DNA from: Buttiauxella izardii
Lineage (GTDB): Bacteria > Pseudomonadota > Gammaproteobacteria > Enterobacterales > Enterobacteriaceae
Assembly: GCF_003601925.1 (NCBI RefSeq)
Contig: NZ_QZWH01000006.1
Location: 124,001-188,000 of the forward strand
Direction of reading: 5' to 3'
DNA length: 64,000 nt
Shown: in pieces, positions 1-7,606 of the stretch
How positions within the stretch are numbered: the stretch's first letter is position 1
Layout of the letters: each line of letters starts with the position of its first letter
Program-made: the position numbers and the translations under genes
Notes under the pieces: model-generated
Database searches by the model: none
Seen by the model: only the letters and a program-made list of their open reading frames with translations
What the model was told of the DNA's origin: nothing

Positions 1-276
1 ACTGATTACCGGATATTTCTTTCCTGGAGAATAGGGGCCAACATACTCGACATCACCCTTAATGTTTTCATCAATGATCAATCCACCGGCACCAACAGAG
101 AAATTTCGTTTACCAAGAAATTGAAGGATTTTCGATATCTCTCCGAGACTGGGCTCTCTCCGGGCATTCAGCCAATGACTAACTGCACCTTTCGTTATGC
201 CAAGGTGTTCTGCTAATTGTTCCTGATTAACTCCCTGACTTTTCATCAAGGACTTAGCTAAATCGTACCATTTCAT
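1..276 (-). CDS. CI-like phage repressor, N-terminal part (3' end beyond window)
   Basis: The 92 visible codons encode a helix-turn-helix of the HTH_3/Cro-CI type (QEQLAEHLGITKGAVSHWLN), followed by a linker ending in KKYPVIS. That ending resembles the stretch leading into the S24 self-cleavage domain of lambda-type repressors. The reading frame is open to base 1, so the peptidase half lies off the window. I chose the ATG at 276, which has TAGGT upstream; an in-frame ATG at 282 would leave no room for a ribosome binding site. It is divergent from the Cro-like gene at 391 across a three-site operator region, so the expected role is maintenance of lysogeny. The LexA-like architecture is inferred, because the catalytic residues are not visible. 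Confidence 0.88.
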   Translation of the reverse strand, partial: MKWYDLAKSLMKSQGVNQEQLAEHLGITKGAVSHWLNARREPSLGEISKILQFLGKRNFSVGAGGLIIDENIKGDVEYVGPYSPGKKYPVIS

Positions 277-291
277 AGTCATACCTAAATG

Positions 292-363
292 ATACAAGTT
301 GTATACCTATAATCGAGACACAAAACGTATAACATTCTTGTGCATTAAGAATACAAAATGTAT
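292..363. promoter_or_regulatory. Three-site CI/Cro operator region
   Basis: Three related 13-bp sites lie between the divergent repressor and cro-like genes: ATACAAGTTGTAT (292-304, a perfect palindrome), ACACAAAACGTAT (318-330) and ATACAAAATGTAT (351-363, outer five bases palindromic). The spacing and number resemble the three-operator switches of lambdoid phages. Assignment to CI and Cro binding is inferred from position. Confidence 0.72.
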
Positions 364-390
364 ATTTAACTGTGTTTACAGGAGAACAAA

Positions 391-621
391 ATGAATAACC
401 TTCGAGCCATAAGAACCAAGTTAGGAATTACACAAGGTCATTTAGCAAATGCTCTTGGGGTAACAAATGGTGCAATTTGCCACTACGAAAATGGCAAAAG
501 AAGCATGAATATCGATCAGTGTAGAACCATAGTTTTAGCTCTCAATAGTTTTGGAGCGGGTGTCAACATTGACGACGTATTTCCACCAAGCAAGCCTAAC
601 GAATCAACAGTAAAACCATAA
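391..621 (+). CDS. Cro-like repressor
   Basis: This 76-residue protein is almost entirely one helix-turn-helix domain, with the [20 protein letters not shown] recognition region at about residues 14-33. Small size, position as first rightward gene and divergence from the CI-like gene point to Cro, which shuts off the repressor and tempers early transcription. The start is an ATG preceded by CAGGAGAACAAA, a strong ribosome binding site. The C-terminal 20 residues are proline and serine rich and probably flexible. A YdaS-type Cro is an equivalent description; the exact subfamily cannot be decided by eye. Confidence 0.85.
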   Translation: MNNLRAIRTKLGITQGHLANALGVTNGAICHYENGKRSMNIDQCRTIVLALNSFGAGVNIDDVFPPSKPNESTVKP

Positions 622-640
622 CTACCAAAGGAAAAACGAG

Positions 641-1189
641 ATGGTAGACAACATCAACTCAGCAATTACCAGGATGTGCAAAGCATATCCGTCCGGAAGA
701 GTGGGTATGGCAAAAGCCCTGGGTATGTCCATCGATCAGTTTCACAACCACATGTACCAGAAGGTTGGCAGTCGTTTCTTCTCCGTGAGTGAACTGGAAC
801 AGATGGAAGACTTATCTGGAACGTCGCTCCTGGCTGACTACTTTGCGAATCGCCGCGGAAAATTGCTGGTGGATATTCCAAAACCAGAGTCCCTCGATAA
901 CGTTGACTTGTTTCAGCATGAAATGCAGTTGAACGCAGTGAAAGGAAAATTGGACCAGGCGAAGTTCGCGGCGCTGGAAGACGGCGTAATTGATAGCAAA
1001 GAGAAGAAGACTTTATCGCAGATGTTCCACAACAGCATTCGCCATCAAATGCATGGATTCATGGGGTTTATGGCGCTGTATGGGGTGTCTGATGGGGCAG
1101 TAGATATGTTTGTTGCGTCGAGAAAAGATGACGCCCGCGAGTGTGCAGCTCCGGGCGTCTTGGCGTGTCGATTCAGTGGAGAACTTTAA
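641..1189 (+). CDS. YmfL-like phage regulatory protein (CII position)
   Basis: The 182-residue product begins MVDNINSAITRMCKAYPSGR and contains a putative HTH (MAKALGMSIDQFHNHMY) and the segment MEDLSGTSLLADYFANRRGK. These resemble what I recall of YmfL from the icd-inserted element e14 and the CII-like Phage_CP76 group. It lies 19 nt after the Cro-like gene, exactly where lambdoid phages carry cII. A role as DNA-binding regulator of the lysis-lysogeny choice or of replication is inferred. The family match is from memory of conserved motifs, not from an alignment. Start ATG is preceded by AAAGGAAAAACG. Confidence 0.72.
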   Translation: MVDNINSAITRMCKAYPSGRVGMAKALGMSIDQFHNHMYQKVGSRFFSVSELEQMEDLSGTSLLADYFANRRGKLLVDIPKPESLDNVDLFQHEMQLNAVKGKLDQAKFAALEDGVIDSKEKKTLSQMFHNSIRHQMHGFMGFMALYGVSDGAVDMFVASRKDDARECAAPGVLACRFSGEL

Positions 1190-1192
1190 CGC

Positions 1193-1546
1193 ATGAACAG
1201 TTTAACCAGAAACATGGGAACACCGCAAATCCGCTGCCGTTCAATGGCTGGTAGTGATGCAACCCCGTTCCTGTATGAAGCGAATTTACAGGGTGAGTGG
1301 GTGGCCATCAACTACCAGTTCGTAGCGTGGTTGGTAGAAGACACGAAGATTCGTCATGAGGCTGAGCAATGCAAGAGCTTGACCGAAAGTACCGAGACTG
1401 GCGAGGGAATATCGTCCGGGTTACCGGTTACGACAGGGAAAAGCAGCAAGTCATATTCAGACGTGAAGACTATGAGCATGACTGTATGCAGCCAGTTGAG
1501 CAATTCCGCGACAAATTCACAAGGGTTGAAGAATGACTACCAGTAG
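1193..1546 (+). CDS. Hypothetical early protein (YmfM position)
   Basis: The open frame encodes 117 residues. Residues 1-59 look like real protein (FLYEANLQGEWVAINYQFVA). From about residue 60 the sequence turns Ser/Thr-rich and low in complexity, exactly where the DUF4222 microgene begins in another frame at 1369. The conserved part is therefore probably only the N-terminal half, with the tail being read-through of an overprinted gene. It starts 3 nt after the YmfL-like gene. I cannot assign a function; position matches the gene after ymfL in e14. Confidence 0.55.
   Translation: MNSLTRNMGTPQIRCRSMAGSDATPFLYEANLQGEWVAINYQFVAWLVEDTKIRHEAEQCKSLTESTETGEGISSGLPVTTGKSSKSYSDVKTMSMTVCSQLSNSATNSQGLKNDYQ
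1369..1536 (+). CDS. DUF4222-family small phage protein, embedded in the previous ORF
   Basis: A 55-residue frame reads MQELDRKYRDWRGNIVRV, continues TGYDREKQQVIFRREDYEHD and ends CMQPVEQFRDKFTRVEE. This is the compact pattern of DUF4222 proteins, which are common early genes in lambdoid prophages and have no known function. It lies wholly inside the 1193-1546 open frame but in a different phase. Its TGA overlaps the ATG of the replication gene as ATGA at 1533-1536, which supports real translation and coupling. The charged, well-structured composition contrasts with the overlapping frame. Confidence 0.75.
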   Translation: MQELDRKYRDWRGNIVRVTGYDREKQQVIFRREDYEHDCMQPVEQFRDKFTRVEE

Positions 1547-2648
1547 CCGGATATTCGATGTTGTTCAGGCCATGTCGGGCCAGAAGAACGTAATTATTAT
1601 TCCGCGCCCATACCTTCAATTTTTTGGTGAAGATCAGCAGGCGTATCAACTCGCTGCTGTGCTGAATCAGCTTGTGTTCTGGTCGGGTTGCGGCGGTCGT
1701 GACGATGGTTGGTTCTACAAAACTCATGAGGAACTGGGCGAAGAAGTGGAATTGGGCAGGGACCAGATACGCCGTATCGTAACCAAGCTGGAAAGTAAGT
1801 ACCTGGCGGGCGTTCTGGATACTGCTAATCGTCGCCTGAACAATGGTGACAAGGTTAAGCACTACCGCCTGGATGGTGACAAGCTTATTGAGCTTATCTT
1901 CCCGGTAAAAAAAGATGCGTGTCCGCCGAATGGGAACGGCGAAAGTGCCGAACCGGAACAGCAGAATCGCCACTCCGAAACGGCGGATGTGCCGTTTGAT
2001 GGGAACGGCGAAGGTGCCGTTCCTATTCTCTATACAGATCTAAACACAGATCCAAACTTACAGATCATAAAACCCTCTTGTCAGCCGGCTTCGCCAGCAG
2101 ACGGAGAAGAATTTATTGCTAAACGTTTAACCAGAGAAGCGACCGAAGTGGTTGAGCATCTCTCGAAACTGACTGGCGTCACGTTTGAACTGAGCGACAA
2201 TAACCTGCAACACATTCGTGCCCGTCTTCGCAATGCCACAGCGACCAAGGATGAAATGCTGGTTGTGGTCGATCACCTAGTTGCATGCTGGCTGGGTACT
2301 AAGTTTGCACGCGGCTTAAATCCATCAAAGATTTTCTCTTCCGAAAAATTCTCTTCCAACCTGCTGGCGGCAAAAGCCTGGGACACTGCTGGTCGTCCTG
2401 CGTGTTCTAGCGAGCCAGCAACCGCCTCGAACGATTCACTGATTGATGTTACCGAACGTGATGCAGCTTATCGCCGATACATGAGTGGGACTATCTCCCA
2501 GACCAAACCAAGCGATCTGGAATTACGTGTCTGCAAAGCAGCTGGCGCGGCGAACCTGCGCAAGCAGAACTCAACGTTTGCAATCAGTCGTTGGAACAGT
2601 ATCTGGAAAGAACAAGCGCAGCGTGGCAACCAAGGGGCAGCAGCATGA
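1533..2648 (+). CDS. Phage replication protein O-like, with conserved phage C-terminal domain
   Basis: The 371-residue product has an N-terminal winged-helix-like region (residues about 25-130; AYQLAAVLNQLVFWSG, QIRRIVTKLESKYL), a variable linker, and a C-terminal domain at about 205-275 (VVEHLSKLTGVTF, IRARLRNATATKDEM, NPSKIFSSEKF). The last part resembles the Phg_2220_C domain found in phage replication initiators. The expected role is origin recognition and recruitment of host helicase machinery, as for lambda O. Lambda keeps its origin inside O, so an origin in the linker-coding region (1900-2100) is possible. The gene is joined to its neighbours by ATGA overlaps at both ends. Confidence 0.78.
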   Translation: MTTSSRIFDVVQAMSGQKNVIIIPRPYLQFFGEDQQAYQLAAVLNQLVFWSGCGGRDDGWFYKTHEELGEEVELGRDQIRRIVTKLESKYLAGVLDTANRRLNNGDKVKHYRLDGDKLIELIFPVKKDACPPNGNGESAEPEQQNRHSETADVPFDGNGEGAVPILYTDLNTDPNLQIIKPSCQPASPADGEEFIAKRLTREATEVVEHLSKLTGVTFELSDNNLQHIRARLRNATATKDEMLVVVDHLVACWLGTKFARGLNPSKIFSSEKFSSNLLAAKAWDTAGRPACSSEPATASNDSLIDVTERDAAYRRYMSGTISQTKPSDLELRVCKAAGAANLRKQNSTFAISRWNSIWKEQAQRGNQGAAA

Positions 2649-3103
2649 TCAAAGGAATAACCACAGCAATCATTTGGTACATCGGTGAAAACCCCGGTGT
2701 GAGCTCAACAGCTATTTGCCATCAGTTTCCTGAGCAACGGCACTCAGTGACATCGGCACTCGTACGCCTGACTAAAAATGGCACGCTAAAAAGATCAAAG
2801 GACAGTATTTATCGCTACACACTGGCACCCGGCGTTGCGACCCCCGCACCTCCTGAAATGGAAGAAGTCATTGCTAATCCGCACAAACCTAATCGTCAGG
2901 CTGCGATCGTAAAGGCAATGACACTCGAGAGTAAGTGTCTCTATTATCGCGCAGCTACCGAATGGCAAAAGGCGTGGGACTTGACGGGCAACATGAGTGA
3001 ACGCACAGAGATAACGAGAAGGATTAATCGATGTAATGCGAAAGCTTTTCATCCTGCTCAATGCAGTTATGCGGGAATTGCTATTGCGAGGTATGTCGGA
3101 TGA
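2645..3103 (+). CDS. PerC-like transcriptional regulator
   Basis: This 152-residue protein has an N-terminal winged-helix-like part (TAICHQFPEQRHSVTSALVR) and a C-terminal PerC-like motif (KAMTLESKCLYYRAATEWQK at about 100-119, then ITRRINRCN). PerC-family proteins were first described as activators of enteropathogen virulence genes and are frequent in lambdoid prophages, where they can alter host gene expression. The ATG at 2645 overlaps the stop of the replication gene (ATGA), so I prefer it to the upstream in-frame start. Target genes cannot be read from the sequence. Confidence 0.72.
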   Translation: MIKGITTAIIWYIGENPGVSSTAICHQFPEQRHSVTSALVRLTKNGTLKRSKDSIYRYTLAPGVATPAPPEMEEVIANPHKPNRQAAIVKAMTLESKCLYYRAATEWQKAWDLTGNMSERTEITRRINRCNAKAFHPAQCSYAGIAIARYVG

Positions 3104-3669
3104 GTAACAAATACAAGCTTATTTATGCTGATCCACCGTGGACTTATCGAGACAAGGCAGCAGATGGAAATCGTGGTGTAGGGTTCAAATACGACACCAT
3201 GACACAACTGGACATTTGCCGCTTACCGGTATGGGAGTTGGCTGATCCTGAGTCTTGCCTGCTTGCTATGTGGTGGGTGCCAACTCAACCAACCGAGGCG
3301 CTTGAAGTTGTTCGGGCTTGGGGCTTTCGTTTCATGACAATGAAAGGGTTTACCTGGCACAAAACCAATAAGCATAAAGGGAATAGCTCTATTGGCATGG
3401 GGCATATGACAAGGGCGAATAGCGAAGATTGTTTGTTTGCAGTGCGAGGTAAATTACCGGAAAGATTTGATGCTTCCGTTTGTCAGCATATTACTGCGCC
3501 ACGTATGGAGCACAGCGCTAAGCCACCAGAGATTCGTGACCTGTTGGTTCGACTGGTTGGTGATGTACCGCGAGTTGAGTTGTTTGCTCGATCAGAGACC
3601 TCAGGTTGGCATTCTTGGGGTAATCAATGCAGTAGCTCGTTCGATTTAATCACTGGAGGTATTCGTTGA
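3100..3669 (+). CDS. MT-A70 family DNA N6-adenine methyltransferase
   Basis: The 189-residue product starts MSNKYKLIYADPPW; DPPW at residues 11-14 is the catalytic motif of N6-adenine methyltransferases of the MT-A70 class. Later motifs include GFTWHKTN, SEDCLFAVRGK and VELFARSETSGW, the last near the usual cofactor-site terminus. Phage members are thought to methylate phage DNA and protect it from host restriction or alter regulatory sites. No separate target-recognition domain is visible. The start overlaps the PerC-like stop as ATGA; the end overlaps rusA by four bases. Confidence 0.9.
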   Translation: MSNKYKLIYADPPWTYRDKAADGNRGVGFKYDTMTQLDICRLPVWELADPESCLLAMWWVPTQPTEALEVVRAWGFRFMTMKGFTWHKTNKHKGNSSIGMGHMTRANSEDCLFAVRGKLPERFDASVCQHITAPRMEHSAKPPEIRDLLVRLVGDVPRVELFARSETSGWHSWGNQCSSSFDLITGGIR

Positions 3670-4067
3670 AGCTAACACTTCCTTTTCCACCAAGCGTGAA
3701 CACTTACTGGCGCGCGCCGAACAAGGGGCCGCTAATAGGGCGTCATCTTATTAGTGATAAAGGGCGTAAATTCCGAACAGAAGCGTTTGCTGCTGTGATG
3801 GAACAGCTACGCCGAAAACCAAAACCTCTTGATGGCGATTTGTCTGTCACCGTCATTCTCTTTCCACCTGATCGCCGCAATCGTGATCTGGATAACTACG
3901 GGAAAGCCCTGTTCGATGCTCTGACTCATGCTGGTGTCTGGCATGACGATTGCCAGATGAAGCGAATGCTTGTGGAGTGGGGACCAATAGTGCAGAAGGG
4001 AAGTGCTGAAGTAACGATACGAGCATTTATTAATCAGACCGAAACGGGTGCAGCTGTCGGTCAATAG
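3666..4067 (+). CDS. rusA: RusA-type Holliday junction resolvase
   Basis: The 133-residue protein begins KLTLPFPPSVNTYWR and contains RRNRDLDNYGKALFDAL and HDDCQMKR, the aspartate-rich active site of RusA, a dimeric Mg2+-dependent endonuclease that resolves four-way junctions. In phages it processes branched replication and recombination intermediates before packaging. The start codon is TTG at 3666, embedded as TTGA in the stop of the methylase gene. Choosing it keeps the N-terminal strand typical of the family. The length is close to that of E. coli RusA (120 aa). Confidence 0.92.
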   Translation: MKLTLPFPPSVNTYWRAPNKGPLIGRHLISDKGRKFRTEAFAAVMEQLRRKPKPLDGDLSVTVILFPPDRRNRDLDNYGKALFDALTHAGVWHDDCQMKRMLVEWGPIVQKGSAEVTIRAFINQTETGAAVGQ

Positions 4068-4077
4068 TGGAGAGCGT

Positions 4078-4791
4078 ATGAATCAGTCAATCAGCAGTAT
4101 TCAGATATGCCATAAACCTCAATTGATGGCTTCTGGACCAACCATGTCCAGTCGGGAGATTTCCATCCTGGTGAAGAGTAAGCATGGAGATGTGAAACGT
4201 TCAGCAGAACGGTTAGTTGCTGTGGGAGTTTTAACCGCGCCGTTGGCGCAGTTCGATTTTGACCATAACGGCAACACTTATCAGGAATATCGCTTCAACA
4301 AACGTGACTCCCTCGTGCTGGTAGCTCGTCTTTCACCAGAATTTACAGCGGCAGTAGTCGATCGCTGGCAGGAACTGGAACAGGGAAACGCAATACCACA
4401 ATCCTTGCCTGAGGCTTTGCGTCTTGCTGCGGATTTGGCTGAGCAGAAACTTCACCTAGAAAATCAGTTACTGATAGCTGCTCCCAAAGTTGAGTTTGTT
4501 AATCAGTACGTCGAAGCTAGTGGGGCGATCGGTTTTCGTCAGTTGGCAAAGCTGCTAAAGGCAAAGGAATATGAGCTGCGCACCTTCCTCGAGAAGCAAA
4601 AGATCATGTATCGATTATCTGGTGGCATGATGCCTTACAGCCAGCATATCGAGGCTGGTCGATTCACCGTGAAAACAGGCACCAGTGAAGTCAGCAATCA
4701 TGCATTTACCCAGGCACGCTTTACACCAAAGGGCGTTAAGTGGATCGCTGGGTTGTGGGCTGAGCATCTGCAAATGGGTAATAACGGATGA
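4078..4791 (+). CDS. Phage antirepressor: Rha-type N-terminus with KilAC (ANT) C-terminus
   Basis: The 237-residue protein has a Rha-like N-terminal region (SSREISILVKSKHGDVKRSA, residues about 22-41; SPEFTAAVVDRWQELE near 91-106). It ends in a KilAC/ANT domain at about 125-235 (ENQLLIAAPKVEFVNQYVEA, IGFRQLAKLLKAKEYELRTF). Such proteins counteract CI repressors or modulate lytic growth. The ATG at 4078 follows GTGGAGAGCGT and gives a domain-complete product; an earlier in-frame start at 4048 lacks a clear ribosome binding site. It overlaps the next gene as ATGA. Whether it inactivates this phage's own repressor is unknown. Confidence 0.85.
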   Translation: MNQSISSIQICHKPQLMASGPTMSSREISILVKSKHGDVKRSAERLVAVGVLTAPLAQFDFDHNGNTYQEYRFNKRDSLVLVARLSPEFTAAVVDRWQELEQGNAIPQSLPEALRLAADLAEQKLHLENQLLIAAPKVEFVNQYVEASGAIGFRQLAKLLKAKEYELRTFLEKQKIMYRLSGGMMPYSQHIEAGRFTVKTGTSEVSNHAFTQARFTPKGVKWIAGLWAEHLQMGNNG

Positions 4792-5777
4792 GGGCTCTGT
4801 TAAGACCCGTAGTGGTCAAGGAATTGGGATTGGTATTACTCAAGCCAAGTAAAGAACTGCTTCCGTTATTCTCTGGGCGAGTGCTCATCGATTACGCACC
4901 CGAATATATGATTGAGTGGCCTTCTGGCGCTTTGCCTACGGCAATGCAGTGTCTCGGTGAGGATCCGGTTCTTGTACCATTCTTTGCTAATGAAAAGGTG
5001 ATTCAGGCTGCTGGTGGAATTAATGGGTTGAAAGACTGGCTCAAACGTCAGCCAAGCGGATGCCAGTGGCCACACTCTGATTATCACCACAAAGAGCTGG
5101 TTGCGACTGAATTCCACCCTGGTGCTATTCGCCTGTGTTGGGGCTGTGATACCCAGCTTCATGATCATCACACCAAGCAGCTATCTGATATCGCCAAAGC
5201 AAACATCATCGCCTGGGTGATAGATAAAGCTCGCCAGAATCTTGGGTTCAGTAAAAGCCATGTCCTCACATTGCCTGAAATTTGCTGGTGGGCGACACAA
5301 AGGGATCTGGTAAGCGCGCTGCCGGAAGGCATGGCCCGTCGTGCGCTACGTATGCCACAGGATGCCATCCCATCAGTAAGCCGTGAATGCGACATCGTTC
5401 CAGAGTTACCGGCCACCAGCATTATCCAGGAAAAAGTGAAGCCGGTTCTCAAGCTGAAGGTTGATCCGGAAAGTCCAGGCACTCTTATGAAGCGCCCAAA
5501 ACGCATTCGCCTGGAAAAACCAACATACCTTCAATGGGTAAAAACACAGCCATGTGAGGGATGCGGCTCACCAGCGGACGACCCACATCATTTAATAGGT
5601 TGGGGGCAGGGTGGGATGGGTACTAAGGCCCATGACGTTTTGTCTATTCCTCTTTGCCGTACATGCCATACAGAACTACATAACGACCCGGTGAAATTTG
5701 AGCAAAAGCATGGCTCACAACCGGCAATGATCATTCGAGTTATTGACCGGGCTTGCTCGCTCGGCGTGCTGGCGTAA
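4788..5777 (+). CDS. DUF968 domain phage protein, probable HNH-like nuclease
   Basis: The 329-residue protein carries a C-terminal zinc-finger/HNH-like region at about 255-315: CEGCGSPADDPHHLIGWGQG, then IPLCRTCHTELHND. The paired CxxC motifs and the HH dyad suggest a structural zinc site with a beta-beta-alpha-metal core, as expected for DUF968. An additional HHKELVATEFHPGAIRLCWG segment lies near residues 101-120. DUF968 proteins sit near ninB/rusA genes in lambdoid phages and are thought to act in DNA recombination; activity is not proven. The ATG overlaps the antirepressor stop. Confidence 0.82.
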   Translation: MRALLRPVVVKELGLVLLKPSKELLPLFSGRVLIDYAPEYMIEWPSGALPTAMQCLGEDPVLVPFFANEKVIQAAGGINGLKDWLKRQPSGCQWPHSDYHHKELVATEFHPGAIRLCWGCDTQLHDHHTKQLSDIAKANIIAWVIDKARQNLGFSKSHVLTLPEICWWATQRDLVSALPEGMARRALRMPQDAIPSVSRECDIVPELPATSIIQEKVKPVLKLKVDPESPGTLMKRPKRIRLEKPTYLQWVKTQPCEGCGSPADDPHHLIGWGQGGMGTKAHDVLSIPLCRTCHTELHNDPVKFEQKHGSQPAMIIRVIDRACSLGVLA

Positions 5778-5789
5778 GGGAGACAGTAA

Positions 5790-6368
5790 ATGATTAATTC
5801 AACAGCAACAGGCAAAAGCAGTGAGATGGTTCGTTTACGTACGCTCGAGAGCATCTGGATTCAGGGAAAACTGCGGATGTGGGGGCGCTGGTCATTCATT
5901 GGCGGTGGCAGTGGTGGCAACATGTTTAACCAGCTTTTGGCTACAAAGACACTGACTAAAACAGCCATCAACGAAGCGCTACGCCGCATGAAGAAGTCCG
6001 GCATTACCAAGCCGGAGTTGGAATTCTTCTTGAAGGATATGCTGAACGGGAAGCACAAAAGCAACTTGGCGTTTTGTACTGACGAGGAAGCCTTAAAGAT
6101 TGATGGGGTGATTGGCTCAGTGCTTGCCAAGGAAGGGAACTACAAATTACTTCGACTCCTAGAAGATCGCTATCAGCAGCGTAAGAGCAAAAAGGCTATG
6201 GCGCGGGAACTTCACTATAAACATCCAGAATGGTGTCTGAGAACATGCGAAACACGAATTGATGTCTGGTTAAATTTGGTCGAATCGATGCTTTACGCCT
6301 CAATGTGTGACGTATTCGATACAAATGCCGACAGATTTAGCTTGCAGTCTTGCGCGGAAACTGTTTGA
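5790..6368 (+). CDS. DUF1133 family protein, probable late antiterminator (Q position)
   Basis: This 192-residue protein has the DUF1133 signature at residues 15-50 (RLRTLESIWIQGKLRMWGRW, FIGGGSGGNMFNQLLA) and MKKSGITKPELEFFLKDML later. In many lambdoid prophages DUF1133 proteins occupy the position of lambda Q, as last early gene before the late promoter and lysis genes. Here it is followed at 6461 by a terminator and then the lysis genes, which fits antitermination. The ATG follows GGGAGACAGTAA. The antiterminator role is inferred from position. Confidence 0.75.
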   Translation: MINSTATGKSSEMVRLRTLESIWIQGKLRMWGRWSFIGGGSGGNMFNQLLATKTLTKTAINEALRRMKKSGITKPELEFFLKDMLNGKHKSNLAFCTDEEALKIDGVIGSVLAKEGNYKLLRLLEDRYQQRKSKKAMARELHYKHPEWCLRTCETRIDVWLNLVESMLYASMCDVFDTNADRFSLQSCAETV

Positions 6369-6482
6369 ATTGTGTTAAGCTCGGGACGTAAAAACGAACT
6401 GAGCACACAGCACACTTTGTCAGCGAAGACGCTATAAGCCGAGCGACAAGAGTGATAAATGAACCCGCCTGGTGCGGGTTCT
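6369..6482 (+). promoter_or_regulatory. Probable late leader with tR'-type terminator
   Basis: No gene is seen here. A weak promoter-like pair (TTGCGC at 6350 and TGTTAA 17 nt later) precedes a leader ending in the hairpin GAACCCGCCTGGTGCGGGTTC (6461-6481), followed by TTGTATTTA. A promoter plus early terminator downstream of the Q-position gene is the lambdoid late-control layout. The terminator stem is clear; the promoter is tentative. Confidence 0.5.
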
Positions 6483-6590
6483 TGTATTTATAGGCACCTG
6501 CTTCCACATACACTCATGATTGACATGGATCACGATTCCTATGAGTTAAACACGTAATTATTCACCGTTTGAATAATTGGGCTGTTGAGC

Positions 6591-6866
6591 ATGAAATTAA
6601 AATTGAAGTGGCTTATCCGAAATTATCCTGATTTCGTTTGTAATTTCCCGTGGGCAGTAGGTGCATTCTGGTTTGTCGTTATAGAAGCTTTCCACCTAGG
6701 GCCTATTTATTTAAGTAATGGTTTTGAGTATGCCAACACTATTACGGAATCTGATTACAATTTTCATCTTTGGGAGCAGGGGCGCATACCATTTATCCCT
6801 TTAGTTGCATTTTGTTTCGTCGCGGTAATGATTCAACGAGAATTCCTTAAGAAGAAACGTGGTTGA
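6591..6866 (+). CDS. Small membrane protein of unknown function (moron candidate)
   Basis: The 91-residue product has two predicted membrane segments, at about residues 17-32 (FPWAVGAFWFVVIEAF) and 65-80 (IPFIPLVAFCFVAVMI), and ends in a basic tail (REFLKKKRG). I do not recognise a family. The gene is flanked by its own likely promoter (TTGACA at 6520) and a terminator (6884-6910), so it could be expressed from the lysogen. It lies between the late-control region and the holin. A superinfection-exclusion or lysis-timing role is possible but unproven. I prefer the ATG at 6591 over a TTG at 6585; neither has a strong ribosome binding site. Confidence 0.6.
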   Translation: MKLKLKWLIRNYPDFVCNFPWAVGAFWFVVIEAFHLGPIYLSNGFEYANTITESDYNFHLWEQGRIPFIPLVAFCFVAVMIQREFLKKKRG

Positions 6867-6883
6867 ATTTTCTTCACTAATTT

Positions 6884-6910
6884 AAAGGCTCACTTAGGTG
6901 GGCCTTTTTT
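6884..6910 (+). terminator. Intrinsic terminator
   Basis: The hairpin AAAGGCTCAC-TTAG-GTGGGCCTTT with one G-T wobble is followed by a T run. It separates the small membrane gene from the holin gene. Confidence 0.75.
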
Positions 6911-6954
6911 ATTCCCCTCATCTGAGAGGATACACAGCAAAGAGGGGGGGCTTG

Positions 6955-7335
6955 ATGGCCGCTGATCCAATATCTAGTACCGGAGCAGCAACTGCATTAA
7001 CTGGTGTCACATTCTTCGGGATTCTTTCTGGCCTTGATTACGGCGTGGTATTTGGTGCTTTCGCTGGTGCCGTTTACTACGTCGCTACTGCAGCAGACCT
7101 GACTACACCACGCCGCGTTGCTTACTTCCTCGTATCTTATATTGCCGGGGTACTTTGCGCGGGGCTGGTGGGTTCAAAGCTTGCAGTTGTGACGGGCTAC
7201 AGCGACAAACCTCTTGATGCACTGGGTGCAGTAATTATCTCGGCGTTAGCCATTAAGATCCTCACTTTCTTCAACAACCAGGATTTAGCCGGGATGTTCT
7301 CGCGATTCAGAGGGGGGACCAATGGTAACAAGTGA
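6955..7335 (+). CDS. Putative holin (LydA-like)
   Basis: The 126-residue protein has three hydrophobic stretches at about residues 18-42 (FFGILSGLDYGVVFGAFAGAV), 52-72 (VAYFLVSYIAGVLCAGLVGS) and 85-100 (ALGAVIISALAIKILTF). Its charged C-terminal tail is RFRGGTNGNK. Size, topology and location directly upstream of a second membrane gene and the endolysin fit a class I holin of the LydA-like group. Holins time the opening of the inner membrane for endolysin release. The ATG at 6955 follows AGAGGGGGGG. It overlaps the next gene by 14 nt. Confidence 0.78.
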   Translation: MAADPISSTGAATALTGVTFFGILSGLDYGVVFGAFAGAVYYVATAADLTTPRRVAYFLVSYIAGVLCAGLVGSKLAVVTGYSDKPLDALGAVIISALAIKILTFFNNQDLAGMFSRFRGGTNGNK

Positions 7336-7606
7336 CCCAATTGCGACAGCAAACGCCCTGATCTGCGTCGTGATAGTTGGCGTGCTGATGCTCTACCGCA
7401 AGAAAGGGGCTCGTCATCGCCCCTGGATATCACACCTCGCTTATCTTGCTGTGCTGGTTTACGCCAGTGTTCCCATAGCCTATCTGTGTGGCATATACGC
7501 CGAATCACACTGGCTGGTGGCGTTGGTGAATCTCATTATTTGTATCGTGGTGCTGCGTTCCCGAGGGAATGTGGCTCGCCTGGTCGATGCTTTGAGGCTC
7601 CTATGA
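7322..7606 (+). CDS. Phage holin family 3-type membrane protein (second holin or antiholin)
   Basis: The 94-residue protein has three membrane segments: ANALICVVIVGVLMLY, HLAYLAVLVYASVPIAYLCG and HWLVALVNLIICIVVL. Between the first two is the basic loop RKKGARHRPW. The pattern of a GAR(Y/H)RP loop followed by LAYLAVLVYASVP is typical of small phage holins of the holin_3_7 type. With the preceding gene it may form a holin/antiholin pair, as lydA/lydB do in P1. Which is effector and which inhibitor cannot be decided. It overlaps the endolysin start as ATGA. Confidence 0.78.
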   Translation: MVTSDPIATANALICVVIVGVLMLYRKKGARHRPWISHLAYLAVLVYASVPIAYLCGIYAESHWLVALVNLIICIVVLRSRGNVARLVDALRLL

